Shown here piece after piece: positions 46,821-58,069 of a DNA stretch of 64,000 nucleotides. How positions within the stretch are numbered: the stretch's first letter is position 1; each line of letters starts with the position of its first letter. The position numbers and the translations under genes were made by a program. Source of the DNA: Dimargaris cristalligena (taxonomy: Eukaryota > Kickxellomycota > Dimargaritomycetes > Dimargaritales > Dimargaritaceae); NCBI GenBank assembly GCA_027576995.1, contig JANBQC010000025.1, positions 35,904 through 99,903 on the forward strand. The letters run 5' to 3'. The notes below the pieces were generated by a model, which saw only the letters and a program-made list of their open reading frames with translations, searched no databases and had not been told where the DNA came from.

Positions 46821-47287
46821 TACTGTTAGCCCTCTCTCCCCTTTTGCTTAATCTTGAATAAATACCCGTTTTTGATATGCCTTGGTAGCCGTGCGGGAGT
46901 TGATGTTAGTCGCCGTTTGGAATTATTAGGGAGTGTCACGAATGTAGCCCTATATTAATTAGGCGGAAGGGCCTTGGCGTGGGTGGGACTCTAGGAGGTG
47001 TGAGCGGGGCGGAAGACCCAGGTCCGTTGTTATTCGTTCCGCCTTACCACAACACCTCCCCCCATTGCCCAATTACCCATTGGTTTCTATCTGTCTCTTT
47101 CTATTAAAAATATACATGGACTATAAGTATTTTTCGTTGCAGGATTTGCATCTCTAACCCACCCTCCTCTTTTTTTTTTGATATTACCACCTGCTTTCCA
47201 AACGAGTAGCCACTGCTATTCACAACCGGAGGTTCTAAACCCCCTTTTTGTTACCTCACCCCCGTGGGACCAAGTCCGTATATTGCC
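46821..47287. other. Intergenic
   Basis: AATAAA at 46857, AT-rich middle, then CTCTAACCCACCCTCC and a T-run before the SAD1 start. No gene seen. Confidence 0.5.
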
Positions 47288-49122
47288 ATGTCGCTCCCCC
47301 AAGCGAAGCGCCAGCGCACGAAGGGCCAGTCCGGCGATTCCCCACCGACCGTTGATCCCATTGCCACTAGTCCACAGTCGTCCCCATCCCCTGAACCGAC
47401 GGCGGCCGCCTCTGCGCCCCCACCAGCGAACTACAGCACGCTTTACCTCGATTCCGTTAACCGGCGCCTGCTCGACTTTGATTTCGAAAAGGTGTGCTCC
47501 GTGTCCCTGCTGCATCAGAATGTGTACGCCTGCCTCGTGTGTGGCAAGTATTTCCAGGGCCGCAGCAAGGCGTCGCATGCCTACTTCCACAGCATCAACC
47601 AAGACCACCACGTGTATATCAATTTGCACACGCTCAAGGTGTACATTCTACCCGACGGCTACGAAGCCACCGACCCATCCTTGAACGATATTAAATACGT
47701 TATTAACCCCGTTTATTCACCAGCGGACGTGGCCCAGCTGGACCGGCCGCGCTCTCCGTCCCTGGGTGCGTCCGGTTCCCCCCAGGTCGCCTGGTCTACC
47801 GACCTATTTCAGAAGAAGTACCTCCCGGGCTTTGTGGGCATGAACAATATCAAAGCGAACGATTACTTAAACGTGGTGATCCAGGCCCTCGCCCACGTGC
47901 CCGGCTTCCGCGACTATTTCTTAACCGCTGACCTTGGCAGCGCCTCCGAACTGGCCCAGCGGTTCGGTCTGCTTTTGCGCAAGCTGTGGAATCCCCGGGC
48001 CTTTAAAGGCCAGGTTTCGCCCCACGAGCTGGTCCAGGAGGTGGGCAAGGCCAGCCACGGCAAGTTTACGCTGGTGACCCAGGGGGATGCCGCCGAGTTC
48101 CTGGCCTGGTTCCTGAATGCGCTGCACCGCGGGCTGGGCGGTTCGCGCAAGCCCAAGAGTAGTATCGTGTACCGGACCTTCCAGGGGGAACTGGGCATTA
48201 CCACCAAACCCCTGTCCACCGCCGGGGAGTCGCACGAGTCCACTGCGATGGCCGAGGATGGTGCGAAGGAGGCCCCGTCAATCGGTGAATCGGCCGCACC
48301 CGTCCCCCCTCCGACCTTTATGCAGTCGCCTTTCCTCATGCTAAGTCTGGATCTTCCCCCGGCCCCGCTCTTCCAAGACGAGGTACGGGAAAATATCATT
48401 CCGCAAATCCCGCTGGCGGAGCTCCTGGACAAGTACAACGGCTCAACCGCCCAACTCACCGCAACCCAAGCAAAGTACCACCGTTTGCAGCGGCTCCCGC
48501 CCTACCTGATAATTACCATCCAGCGGTTTAGCCGCAGCAACTTTTCGGTGGACAAGAACCCTACGCTGGTGACCTTTCCCCTGGTCAATCTGGACCTCGG
48601 TCGGCTGGTGTCGCCCCCCCAAGCCGACGGTGTCGCCGAGTCCCCGCGGCTGGGCGACCATTACGATTTACTGTCCAATATAAGCCACACCGGCTCCGGT
48701 CCGCGCCGCGGCAAAGACGGCAGTGACCGTGAGGCGCCGTCGTCGGGTAGTTATCAAGTGGATCTGAAGCACCTGGCCTCCGATGAATGGTACCGGATCC
48801 AGGACCTATTCGTCAACCCCATTGACCCCCAGCGCCTGTTTTTATCCGGCGCTTACATTCAGGTAAGTTGACTAATTTATCGCCCTTCTATGCCCTGCCC
48901 GTGGATTGCTCTGTGGTGGTGTCCGTTGCTTTGCGGTTACTTCACAGGCGGCACAGCATGTGTGCCAAGGCCCGTTCTAGGAATAGACGCCGGACGTGTT
49001 TCATCACCCTTGAACCAATTCTAATGGCTGTATCCTCCCCCTCCCTCCTTCTCTCCGTCTTTGTTTTATGATGGGACCTTGCCTCCCCCTGCTAGATTTG
49101 GCGCCGACGTCCCAACCTTTGA
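47288..49122 (+). CDS. SAD1: U4/U6.U5 tri-snRNP protein SAD1/USP39
   Basis: Splicing factor that stabilises the tri-snRNP. Two exons, 47288-48862 and a 27-base last exon 49096-49122 (IWRRRPNL), give 533 residues. The last exon is supported by the family ending YIQIWxR. An in-frame GTG lies upstream, but the ATG at 47288 (MSLPQAKRQRTKGQSG, nuclear-type basic start) is preferred. The ZnF-UBP domain is visible: VYACLVCGKYFQGRSKASHA, YFHSINQDHHVYINLHTLKV. The USP fold begins PGFVGMNNIKANDYLNVVIQ, where the protease Cys is replaced by Asp, as in all USP39 proteins, so it is not an active deubiquitinase. The fold continues through YLIITIQRFSRSNFSVDKNP. The His-box region SDEWYRIQD also lacks a catalytic arrangement. 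Confidence 0.95.
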
Positions 49123-50028
49123 CAAGGGCCAGCGGCTAGCGCTAGCCGGCGTGTCTTTTAGAGGCGATGTACCATATATAGTTTGCCTAGCGGCGGGTCG
49201 TTCATTTAGGTTGCCGGTGGCTGAGGTCAACCTCCCCTCCAACGGAGTCGGACCCCTGCGTCCAATACGCGGGGTCTTTTGCTAATAAATGGTTCTATAG
49301 ATAAAAATGCCTTTAGACGCAGAGTCGGACGCGCTCACCAATGGCAGAAGTGGCGAATAGACTGGCCCCGAGGTGCTTCTATTGTCGGGAATGATATACC
49401 CCCCGTCTGGCCTTATTTAATTGAGCGGGGGCAATGCCCGTCGGCGTCGTTGGCTATTCAACGGAGGGGCAAATGGCGCGGAAGTTACTGCGAAAATGGT
49501 CCAATGGGCGGCTGCTGCCCGACCTTCTCCGAACCATGGATTGTTTTACTTAGACACATTGGTGTAACTATGTGACGATGGGTTGAACCCTCCTTTCTCC
49601 CTTCCTTGTTTTATTGAGGGCCAGAATTATAAGGGATGCGGCCGAAAAAGGACCCGGTGCCCGTATGCTTATATATATATATATGCAAGTCTTCCTCCTG
49701 CCATCATTTTGCCTTCAAATGCAAGGCAATGCTTCTTTTTCACTTTTACTCTACGGACCACGCTTTCCATATTTTAACACCAGGCCCTCTTATCAGTCAG
49801 GGCCAACTCCGTTTTTTACCCCATTTTATTTCCTCACTTACCGTTTAGTATTTTAGCTAAACGATACCACTAGAGAATTACCTGTGGCTACTTATTCATT
49901 TTTCTTACTCGCCGACTCTGGCTCTAGCTAACCATCGCTGGTGGGCATTTAATCCGTCCTGTTGACCACCATATACTGTCCGTTTGAACGGAGTTGTCTT
50001 TGGAGGGGGCGGTGATACCATATATTCA
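49123..50028. other. Intergenic
   Basis: Contains a TA run at about 49672-49685. The plus-strand open frame at 49279-49575 has no family signal. No gene called. Confidence 0.45.
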
Positions 50029-52437
50029 ATGGCCAATTTTCGTCAAGTCACCCGGCCAGGTGCGACAGCTATTGCATGGGCCACTACTACATTACTGACC
50101 ATCATTCTATCCAATAGAGTGGGCACCTACGGTGGTATAATCCCGGCCTCTATGAGCGAGTATCAGCTGCACCAGCCGTCACTTGTTCGCCGGGAACCCC
50201 TGTTCGAATGGCTGCCCTTTGGCTGGGGTTCGAAAAAGGCTAAACCAGTGGAGGAGACCGCGACGGTCCCGCCCACTGCACTTACCCCGGCGGGACCAAC
50301 CCACGAGGCGGCAGAGCTCAAACAACCCGAGACCTCTGGAAACCCCATCCCACCGACCATAGTGACTGCCCAGGCATCCATGTCACCTTTGGAGCCGGCG
50401 GTCCTTGCTCCCAATTCCCCCGATGGTATACCACCCACCCCGTCGCCCGGGCGAGTCCCATTGTACGAAAGCAGCCGAGGGAGTGACGCTGACGATGAGG
50501 AGGGTGGCCCATTACTCGACAACCTAAAGGACCCGAGTAGCGACGAGCCAGAGACCCCCTCCCAAGGGAAGTCCTGGGGGACTCCGAGCAAGGCCGGAGC
50601 CAGCGACCAACTCAAAGGTATGGAATTTTCCCCTTTGCCCCCAGTTGAAAAGCCCGCCACCCTCAGCACCACCAATGGCCCGGATAAGCCCGAAACGGAG
50701 GCGAACCTTGGGTCATTGGTTTCGCTTGGTGGCGGTGGAGACCAGAAGTCGGAGCACACCAAACCTATTGTGGACCAGGCGGTCGACTCGCTGGCATTAA
50801 CGGATAGTGGCTATGAGTCCCTGGGGGACAGCCCCCCGACCTCCCCTCTCTTGGACAAGGTGGCTACGCTGCCGTCCGAGTCATCGCCTCTACAAGATAA
50901 CCTCCGACAGACGCAAGTGCCCCCGGGCTGGGACAACCGTGGGTACGCCGATGATCCCGACCTAAGCAGCGACGACGAGTCAGTCGGTACAACCGTAGCG
51001 AGCGTACCTCGGCGATTGAAACGCGTGGCTTGGCGGGACCCGCCTCGAAAGACGGTCCGGCTGACCGCCTCGTCGGACAGGGGGGGTTATTCGGGAGACG
51101 AGGAGGATAATGGAGACGACCCGGATAATTCCGTCCTCCACCTCTACCATGGGTCCGAGGCCCCGAGTAGCTCTAACCCATCTGTTGCCCCAAGTAGCCC
51201 CAGCTCGTCTGACAAACCCAGCGATTCAATCCTCAACCAAACCATTAAGCAGCAGATGATGGCCTATATCCTCAAGGTCCCCATGCCCGATTTTATGAGG
51301 AAAAAGGTGGTGCAGTATTTTGAAGCGAAACCGGAAAGTGCCCCCGTGGCGCAATCACCGGCGCAGTCGTTGGGCTTTTTTCAGCGGGCCCAGTATAGGG
51401 TGCTCCAGTGGGTCATGAAGGTCTACAATCCCAGCCTTCAGCAGCTGGAGAGGCTGCCGAGCTGGATGCAAGGGGCCGCCTTGAAAAAGATTATGCGCGA
51501 GAAGCGGTCCGCACAACTGAAGGCGGAGGTCAAGGCCGAGGAGGAGGCCGGGGAGTACAACAGCTTCACATTGGTGCCCCATGTCCTTGTAGACCCCAGC
51601 CCCGACTCGGAGGTGGATACTCGAACAGCGGCGGAGAAGGCCGCCTCGAACAAGCTTCTGCGCGAGAATATGGCCGCGCAACTGAAGGCGGAGCTCAAGG
51701 CCGAGGACGAGGCCGGGGAGTACAAGGGCTTCATGCATTTTCCCCATGCCAATTCCGACTCCATATCTGACCCAGGGGCGAACGCCCCGATAGAGGTGGC
51801 CTCCGTGAATTCGGATACCCTTCGGCCAACTCAACTGAACAGTTTTGGCATTCCCGTGTCAGCCAACGGCTACGCCAGCTCCACGGACGCCGATGTTCCG
51901 AAATGGCCGGGTCTATCGGAGGATGGGCAGGAAACGAAACGGCCGGTTGCTTCGACCCCTGGGACAATTCAACTGAACAGTTTTGGCATTCCCGTGTCAG
52001 CCAACGGCTACGCCAGCTCCACGGACGCCGATACTCCGGAATGGCCGGGTCTATCAGGTGCACCCAAGGTCTTGGCCCCGAAGAAACCACCGGTCAGTTC
52101 GCCGCCTTCCCGGTCGTTTCAGCTCAATAGTCTAGGTTTACCCATGCGCCCCAGCGATTCCACCCGCCCCCCAATGGACGACGATTATTACGACAGCCCA
52201 GGCACCCCCGACTTGACCAGCGACGACGACAGCGCGTATGCCTCGGAGCAGTCGCTAATGAGCGATACCGAGGCTGAGGTTAACCACGTTGGGATCCAGC
52301 CCGAGCCACCAACTACCAAGGATTCCGCCCCCAACTTCCACCCCTGGGTTGATAAGAAGCGCCCTTCGCAGCCTTTAAATATCCAAGTGCCAAACTACAG
52401 CGATTTCCCCCCCGTTCATACCACCGCAGCCCATTAG
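50029..52437 (+). CDS. Repeat-rich, probably secreted or membrane-anchored protein of unknown function
   Basis: Intronless, 802 residues from the ATG at 50029 (a TTG-started extension upstream is disfavoured). Residues 1-30 form a signal peptide or anchor (MANFRQVTRPGATAIAWATT then LLTIILSN). The rest is mostly disordered, Pro/Ser/Asp/Glu-rich, with SDDE-type acidic serine clusters (LSSDDESVGTT, LTSDDDSAYASE). A helical part at about 410-570 contains VPMPDFMRKKVVQYFEAKP and two copies of AQLKAExKAExEAGEY, 55 residues apart. Residues about 600-670 hold two copies of QLNSFGIPVSANGYASSTDA, 46 residues apart, with 64 identical bases, and a third degenerate copy QLNSLGLPMRPSDSTRP. The exact DNA repeat implies recent duplication or gene conversion. 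I recognise no family. A secreted, fast-evolving protein is inferred. Confidence 0.75.
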   Translation: MANFRQVTRPGATAIAWATTTLLTIILSNRVGTYGGIIPASMSEYQLHQPSLVRREPLFEWLPFGWGSKKAKPVEETATVPPTALTPAGPTHEAAELKQPETSGNPIPPTIVTAQASMSPLEPAVLAPNSPDGIPPTPSPGRVPLYESSRGSDADDEEGGPLLDNLKDPSSDEPETPSQGKSWGTPSKAGASDQLKGMEFSPLPPVEKPATLSTTNGPDKPETEANLGSLVSLGGGGDQKSEHTKPIVDQAVDSLALTDSGYESLGDSPPTSPLLDKVATLPSESSPLQDNLRQTQVPPGWDNRGYADDPDLSSDDESVGTTVASVPRRLKRVAWRDPPRKTVRLTASSDRGGYSGDEEDNGDDPDNSVLHLYHGSEAPSSSNPSVAPSSPSSSDKPSDSILNQTIKQQMMAYILKVPMPDFMRKKVVQYFEAKPESAPVAQSPAQSLGFFQRAQYRVLQWVMKVYNPSLQQLERLPSWMQGAALKKIMREKRSAQLKAEVKAEEEAGEYNSFTLVPHVLVDPSPDSEVDTRTAAEKAASNKLLRENMAAQLKAELKAEDEAGEYKGFMHFPHANSDSISDPGANAPIEVASVNSDTLRPTQLNSFGIPVSANGYASSTDADVPKWPGLSEDGQETKRPVASTPGTIQLNSFGIPVSANGYASSTDADTPEWPGLSGAPKVLAPKKPPVSSPPSRSFQLNSLGLPMRPSDSTRPPMDDDYYDSPGTPDLTSDDDSAYASEQSLMSDTEAEVNHVGIQPEPPTTKDSAPNFHPWVDKKRPSQPLNIQVPNYSDFPPVHTTAAH
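51831..52032 (+). repeat. In-frame tandem repeat, 138-base unit
   Basis: Bases 51831-51894 and 51969-52032 are identical over 64 positions at an offset of 138 (46 codons). Similarity continues to about 51917 and 52055 with two or three differences. It lies inside the repeat-rich protein gene. Confidence 0.9.
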
Positions 52438-53264
52438 CAGGGTGGTGCTTTGATGTGTATTACTATTACTATTACTATTGCTATTATTATGATTATGAAC
52501 ATGATGTTATGATTGGGTTGAGTTACAGCCATCTATACCCCTCTTAGGCCTTTGTATATTTGGTATGCCTGAATAAAACCGAGTTGTTCCCCCATTTTTG
52601 ACCAGAATATAGAATATATAGGATAAGGGATAGGGATCCTCATAGGCGGAGAGTAGTCTCCATCAAACAGCGGCGGTTGTTTACCTTTTTATTCTATAAT
52701 ATAACCCTCCCGGCTGTTACTTGGGGATGGGTGGGCGCATACTCTGTGGCCCTGGAAGAAACTTGACTGGCCTCAAACCCTGTGGTGCATTCTTTCCAGC
52801 TCCAGGGTAAGAAAACCTTGCCTCTTCACCCTACTGTTGCAGTGATTCCAATTCCAATTCCTATTCCGATTGGCATCATTCCTTTTGTAATTAGTTTATT
52901 GGTCGCTCCGTTCTCTCGTGCAATAGAACTTTACAAGGCTCAGTTAACTGCTTTGGCAACCCTAACTAACCCTCTAAGTCCGCATCCGAGTCCTTCCACT
53001 CCCACTCTCCGCGGGCTCGTCTAACATTTTCCTCACCTGCCCCCCCATTGCCCTCTGGGTCTGAGCTTCACTCTAGTCCCCTCTATCTCTTTCTTCACAC
53101 GACTTGGGTGCCTTGCCCTGCGACCCTTTTCCCGCTGCGCCTGGTATCCCCCCCTCCTTGGAAGCCAGTGCTATTATTTATTATTTTTTTCGGGCTCAAT
53201 TTCCCCCTCTCTATCCTACTCATCACATTAGTCTCGTTTCCGCCGTGGCATCCCTTCCGCTCCC
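52438..53264. promoter_or_regulatory. Intergenic region upstream of NUP155
   Basis: (TATTAC)n-like repeats at about 52460-52492. GAATAAAACC at about 52570 is a likely 3'-end signal of the upstream gene. AACCCTAACTAACCCT lies at 52958-52973, then a C/T-rich leader. Plus-strand open frames here are hydrophobic by composition and not called. Confidence 0.5.
52958..52973. promoter_or_regulatory. Telomere-like AACCCTAACTAACCCT box
   Basis: Two telomere-type units with a short interruption, about 290 bases before the NUP155 start. Confidence 0.4.
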
Positions 53265-56200
53265 ATGAGGCCCCTCGATTCCCCCGACCTAACCCCCTCG
53301 TTGGGCGGTACCGACACGACGTCGGTCACTGGTGAGGCTCCGCTCCCGGCCGCTGAACTTCAGGCCCTCCTATCGAGCTCCGCGACTGAGATCCAAGCTG
53401 GGCATACGGCCGATGCCAAGTACCCTACGCTGGACCAGTTGGTTCAAACCACCACTTCGGGCGAGTACAATCAAGCCCTGTTCCCCGATTGGGTACTGTT
53501 CGTCAAGACCCAGTCGGTCCCCTTGCCCGATTCCCTGTTTGACCAGTACGACCTCCTACACTGCCGGTGCTTCATGGGGCTGTTCCCCGAGATCCAGCGG
53601 GCGTGGCTGACCATTGACCACCGGCTCTTTCTCTGGAACTACGAGGACGGGTCCGAGTTTCACGCCTACGAGGAGCAGGACCAAATCATCATTAGTGTGG
53701 CCTTGGTTAAACCCCGGACTGATGTCCTGGATAGCCAGATTAACCACCTGCTGGTGCTCGCCACCCCCTTGGAGGCGATTCTGCTGGGCGTTGCTTCCCG
53801 CCCCAGCAAAAAGAAGGCGGGCGGCGAAGTCACCTTCTACAGCACCCAGCTCAACGTGCCCACCGATAATGTCAGCATGCACCACATGGTGGGCAGTGCC
53901 GCCGGGCGCATCTTTATGGCCGGCAGCGACTCCAACCTGTACGAAATTGTCTACGCCGCCGAGGAGGGCTGGTTCAGCCGGCGGTGCCGCAAGGTCAACC
54001 TCACCGCCTCCATCTACTCGTATTTGATGCCCAGTTTCCTAACGGGTTCGGAGTCCGACCCCGTTATCCACATGGTGGTGGACGACTCCCGCCAGCTGCT
54101 CTACACCCTGTCATCCCAGTCGCACATTGAAGTGTATTACCTGGGCCCCGGGGGCGACGAATTCCACCACGTATGCCGCAATGACAGCATCTGCCGCAGT
54201 ACCCTGGCCCTGTGCCCCTCGTCCGCCGTCATTCAGCGCAATAACTTTGTGATTGTGTCGCTGCATGTCGTGCCGGCCTCCGAGTCGCGCCGGTTCCACC
54301 TGGTCGCCTCCACCTCGACCGGGTGCCGCCTCTACTTTACGACGGTGGCCCGCGACCAGCGCTTCTACGACCCCAGCTTTGATCCCTCCACCCTCCCCCC
54401 CACCTGCCTGGACTTGTTGCACGTTCGTTTACCGCCCCTCAACGGCCCGACGGCCGCCCAGCCCCCCGCCCGACCCACCGCCCGGGGCAGCCAGGTGAGC
54501 ACGGCCCTCCTCGACGTCCACTGTGCCTTTTATTCACACGAAATCTACCTCGGGGCCAGCGGTCTCGGTGAGGACATGGATACCCTGGTGACCCTGGCCC
54601 CCGATACCGGCCGGGTCGTCCAGCTGATTGCTAGCCAGAGCAGCCGCGTGAATCTCACCGAATTCACCGCAGCGGTGGCTATTGAAGGGAAGACGTGGGC
54701 CGTGGCCGAGTGCCCCCAGACGAGTGTCCTGGGCTCCTATTTACCCCAGACCGAAAATAGCCTCCTCACCCAGGCGTTGACCCCTCCCCGGCAGTTTTTG
54801 GTTCTGACCAACTCGGGCATCAATCTCCTGACCCACCAGCGGCCCGTCGAGTTTTTGTACCAGCTTCTCGCGGGCGCCAACAGCGCCGACCGCCATTTCA
54901 CCACCTTCATGGCCCACTACGGCCCCGCCCAGACCTGTGCCATGTGTCTGCAGATTCTGTGTTCGGACCGGTGGAGTGGCGATGCTGCCACCCCGGGGTT
55001 CAGCCCGTACGACCGGCTGCCCAACCCCGCCGTGCTCAGCAAGGCCCGGTCCATTTTCTTTGATTTGGCCGGTAATACCGGATTGGCCACCCAGGCGCTT
55101 GGGGCCACCCACTCGGCGTTGGCCTCCTCCTCCTCCTCCACCCCGTTCAGTTACCGCTACCAGGGCCTGGTGCTGTACCTCTCCCGCCTCCTGTCGCCCC
55201 TGTGGTACCACCCCTTTCTCCGCGTACGCTCCACCCCCCTGGACGACACCCAGTTCGAGCTGGTGCTGCCCTATTCCGTCCTAACCGCGGTACAGCGCCA
55301 GCTGAGTGATCTACAGGCCTTTGTCACCCGGAACCCCCAGTTTGTGCCCCCCAACGCCCAGGCCCTCTCCTCCTTTGTCAATAAGTTCGATACCCCGGCC
55401 TCAGCCGGCGAGGCCGCGAATTGGCAGAGCGAGCGCCGCGCCCTGTACGGCCTGTCGTTGCTCCTCACCTACGCCAGCGAGGCCATTGCCTTTCTGCAGC
55501 TCCTTCACGAGTTTAAGATGACCGCCGTCGTTCAGCAGATCCCGGCGGCCCTGCAAGCCGACCTACTTAAGATGCAGTTTAAGGACCTGGTCAGCGCGGC
55601 CCAGAGCCGGGATCTCTGCCGCGAGATTGTGATTGCCATGCTGCACCTCCACTCGACCACCAACGCCAACACGGTGGTGGACCTGTTGCGCAAGCGCTGC
55701 GGCCACTTTTGCAACGCCGACGATATTACCCTGTACAAGGCCATGGAAACCCTCCTCCGGGCCAAGGGCACTTTGGCGGGACCCGAGCGCCAGCACCTGC
55801 TCTCGGAATCCCTGCAGCTCTTTGAGCGGATCGCGGTCCACCTCTCGGTACTAACCCTGGACGATATTTGCGAGACGTACAAGCAGTACAACTTCGCCCA
55901 GGGGGCGGCCCAGCTCGCCCTGGCCTGCGCCAAGGCGATTGATCCGCTGGACCAAGGGCTCAAATTCTACCTCGAGGGCGGGGCGGAAGGGGAGGGGCCC
56001 AATGGGGCCGAGCTGTATACCCACCGCAAACAGTGTTACGAACGGGTCTTTAGCGTGCTCGCCGCCCTGGAGCAGCCGAATGCCCGGGCCCGCAGCACCC
56101 CGCCCGACAATAACCGCAAAAGCGCGATGCAGCTTATCATGGCCACCCGGGACCCGCTTTTCTTTTACTGCCTCTACGACTGGTACCTCAGCCGCGGGGA

Positions 56201-57278
56201 CACCCACGACGTGCTTGAAATGGACTCGCCCTACCTGGAGGCGTTCCTGACCAAGGAGCCCGTCGATTTGGTCAAATGTGACCTGCTCTGGAAGTACTAC
56301 GCCCGGTCGAACAAGTTTTTGGAGGCGGCCAAGGTGCTCAGCAACCTGGCCGAGTCCACCCAGTTTCCGCTGGACCTGCCGACCCGGTTGGAGTATCTGT
56401 CCCTCGCGGTAGGCAACGCCCGGAGTGCCCTCAACGGGTCCCAGCGGGCCCCCACCGGGTACTCCCTGCTGCAGGACCTGGAGGAAAAGCTCGAGGTGGC
56501 CCAGATTCAATTGGAGATCCAGCGCCGCCTGACTACCCTCGACGACCCGGTTCCCCCGCAGGTTCGGCTGCGCCTGAATGGGGCCCTATTGACCATTTCC
56601 GACCTGTACAATGACTACGCCGAGCCCTTCAGCCTCTACGACATGATGCTGCTGATCTTTAAGGCGTCCAACCACCACGACCCCGAATATGTCGAGTCCC
56701 TGTGGACCATTATTTTTCAGGACGTTCAGGCGCGGGTGGCCGCCCGCTTCGGGGAGGCGACGGAAGTGGACGGCAGCGACCCCGCGGTGGCCCGGGCGCT
56801 GCTGGATGCGGTGTCCGGCCAGGTCCGCCAACTCGGCCAATTGCTCTACCCGTCCGATTTGGCGTTTCCGCTTAAATTCCTGTGCCCGGTATTGGAGGGT
56901 ATGGCGCTGGAGCGGGCTGCGGTGGCCCCCGCCGGCTGGTGCCCCCAACTCCTACGCGCGGTCGGCGTGCCCTTTGGCCAGGCCTTTGAAATCCTGCATG
57001 CCATGGTGGAGATCCGCGCCGGTCCTTGGAAAACCCCCGCTGGGCTGACCTTTTTGGTGCGTGATATCGTGGACCTACTCAGCCAGTGGCTCGATTCCCT
57101 AGGCCAATCCCGCCACCCCCGGCGGCCGACCACGGGGGTCGAAGAGCCCGACACCTTCCCCGCCAATTTAGTCGACCAGGCGCTGACCCAGTACATCATC
57201 CTCCTCACGGCGATTGACGCCCCGGCCCTGCTCACGGAAATCCAGACGGCCCAGCGTCGCATCCACCAATTGTTTTAA
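53265..57278 (+). CDS. NUP170: Inner-ring nucleoporin NUP155/NUP170
   Basis: Large scaffold nucleoporin of the inner ring of the nuclear pore complex. Intronless, 1337 residues, within the family range of about 1300-1500. An N-terminal beta-propeller (about residues 60-480) shows the conserved family start: YPTLDQLVQT, FPDWVLFVKTQSVPLPDSLF, CFMGLFPEIQRAWLTIDHRL and FLWNYEDGSEFHAYEEQDQI. The PDNVSMHHMVGSAAGRIFMA-like loop is the region that carries the membrane-binding (ALPS) helix in relatives. A C-terminal alpha-solenoid runs from about residue 560 to the end (LLHEFKMTAVVQQIPAALQA, LFERIAVHLSVLTLDDICET, YLSLAVGNARSALNGSQRAP). No FG repeats are present, as expected. The ATG follows a C/T-rich leader. 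Confidence 0.95.
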   Translation: MRPLDSPDLTPSLGGTDTTSVTGEAPLPAAELQALLSSSATEIQAGHTADAKYPTLDQLVQTTTSGEYNQALFPDWVLFVKTQSVPLPDSLFDQYDLLHCRCFMGLFPEIQRAWLTIDHRLFLWNYEDGSEFHAYEEQDQIIISVALVKPRTDVLDSQINHLLVLATPLEAILLGVASRPSKKKAGGEVTFYSTQLNVPTDNVSMHHMVGSAAGRIFMAGSDSNLYEIVYAAEEGWFSRRCRKVNLTASIYSYLMPSFLTGSESDPVIHMVVDDSRQLLYTLSSQSHIEVYYLGPGGDEFHHVCRNDSICRSTLALCPSSAVIQRNNFVIVSLHVVPASESRRFHLVASTSTGCRLYFTTVARDQRFYDPSFDPSTLPPTCLDLLHVRLPPLNGPTAAQPPARPTARGSQVSTALLDVHCAFYSHEIYLGASGLGEDMDTLVTLAPDTGRVVQLIASQSSRVNLTEFTAAVAIEGKTWAVAECPQTSVLGSYLPQTENSLLTQALTPPRQFLVLTNSGINLLTHQRPVEFLYQLLAGANSADRHFTTFMAHYGPAQTCAMCLQILCSDRWSGDAATPGFSPYDRLPNPAVLSKARSIFFDLAGNTGLATQALGATHSALASSSSSTPFSYRYQGLVLYLSRLLSPLWYHPFLRVRSTPLDDTQFELVLPYSVLTAVQRQLSDLQAFVTRNPQFVPPNAQALSSFVNKFDTPASAGEAANWQSERRALYGLSLLLTYASEAIAFLQLLHEFKMTAVVQQIPAALQADLLKMQFKDLVSAAQSRDLCREIVIAMLHLHSTTNANTVVDLLRKRCGHFCNADDITLYKAMETLLRAKGTLAGPERQHLLSESLQLFERIAVHLSVLTLDDICETYKQYNFAQGAAQLALACAKAIDPLDQGLKFYLEGGAEGEGPNGAELYTHRKQCYERVFSVLAALEQPNARARSTPPDNNRKSAMQLIMATRDPLFFYCLYDWYLSRGDTHDVLEMDSPYLEAFLTKEPVDLVKCDLLWKYYARSNKFLEAAKVLSNLAESTQFPLDLPTRLEYLSLAVGNARSALNGSQRAPTGYSLLQDLEEKLEVAQIQLEIQRRLTTLDDPVPPQVRLRLNGALLTISDLYNDYAEPFSLYDMMLLIFKASNHHDPEYVESLWTIIFQDVQARVAARFGEATEVDGSDPAVARALLDAVSGQVRQLGQLLYPSDLAFPLKFLCPVLEGMALERAAVAPAGWCPQLLRAVGVPFGQAFEILHAMVEIRAGPWKTPAGLTFLVRDIVDLLSQWLDSLGQSRHPRRPTTGVEEPDTFPANLVDQALTQYIILLTAIDAPALLTEIQTAQRRIHQLF

Positions 57279-58069
57279 TTTATTGGTTGTGGGGCCGCCT
57301 GGGTATACCGCCCCCCAGCAGGTATCGTCGTCGACCTGGCCCAGAGTTTTATTATTATTAAAAAACGGCCTATTTTATTAGTAGTGATATTATTATTATT
57401 GTTATTTGTTTGGGTTCTTTTGGCGTAGGGTCGGCGTTGTTCTCTCTCCCCTCCCGCTCCTTCTTATATATCGATTTACATTTATAAATATTATAATCGT
57501 TGGCGATGGTCTGGTCGAAGCAAGTTGCGGACCACACCACCACTTTCGTTACCCAGAGAGCCCCCTAGGAATAATGAGTAGATTTTCTATAATCAGTGGT
57601 AGTGGCGGTTTGCTGACTGGCCGGCCTTTAATCGATCATGTGACCCTAAATGGTATCAGAACTCCTCTTCTTTCATCTTTGGGTATACAATGTCCACTTT
57701 TGCCCTTTTCCCTTATTAGGCGCATGGACTATACTGGCCGTGCGATGAGCAAAATGGGTGGTGGTGGCCATAGTGGTAATAGCAGTTGGTCGCAGTTCTT
57801 ACTTTGGAAAAAAAACTTAATGTAAAGGGCAAATATTATACGTCGGGTTTTTCGACGGTGGTGGCACTGGGAAACACTACGCCTGGCCTTTACTAGCCGG
57901 GAGCCCGTTTTAGTCCGCCAAGTAAATATACCAGCTTTCCCTTTCTTACTAAGCCCGCCTCTATAAGCTCTTAAGCTCCATTCCTTACATTGTAGTGAAT
58001 ACCGCCTGTTACTCTAACTTTATATCGATCCCTCCTGCCCCGCCCTAATCCCCTTCCACTTTCCGCAAC
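57279..58069. other. Intergenic
   Basis: ATT/TTA-rich 3' flank (ATTATTATTA at about 57347), then mixed sequence. The plus-strand open frame at 57406-57825 has a hydrophobic start but no family signal. No gene called. Confidence 0.45.
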
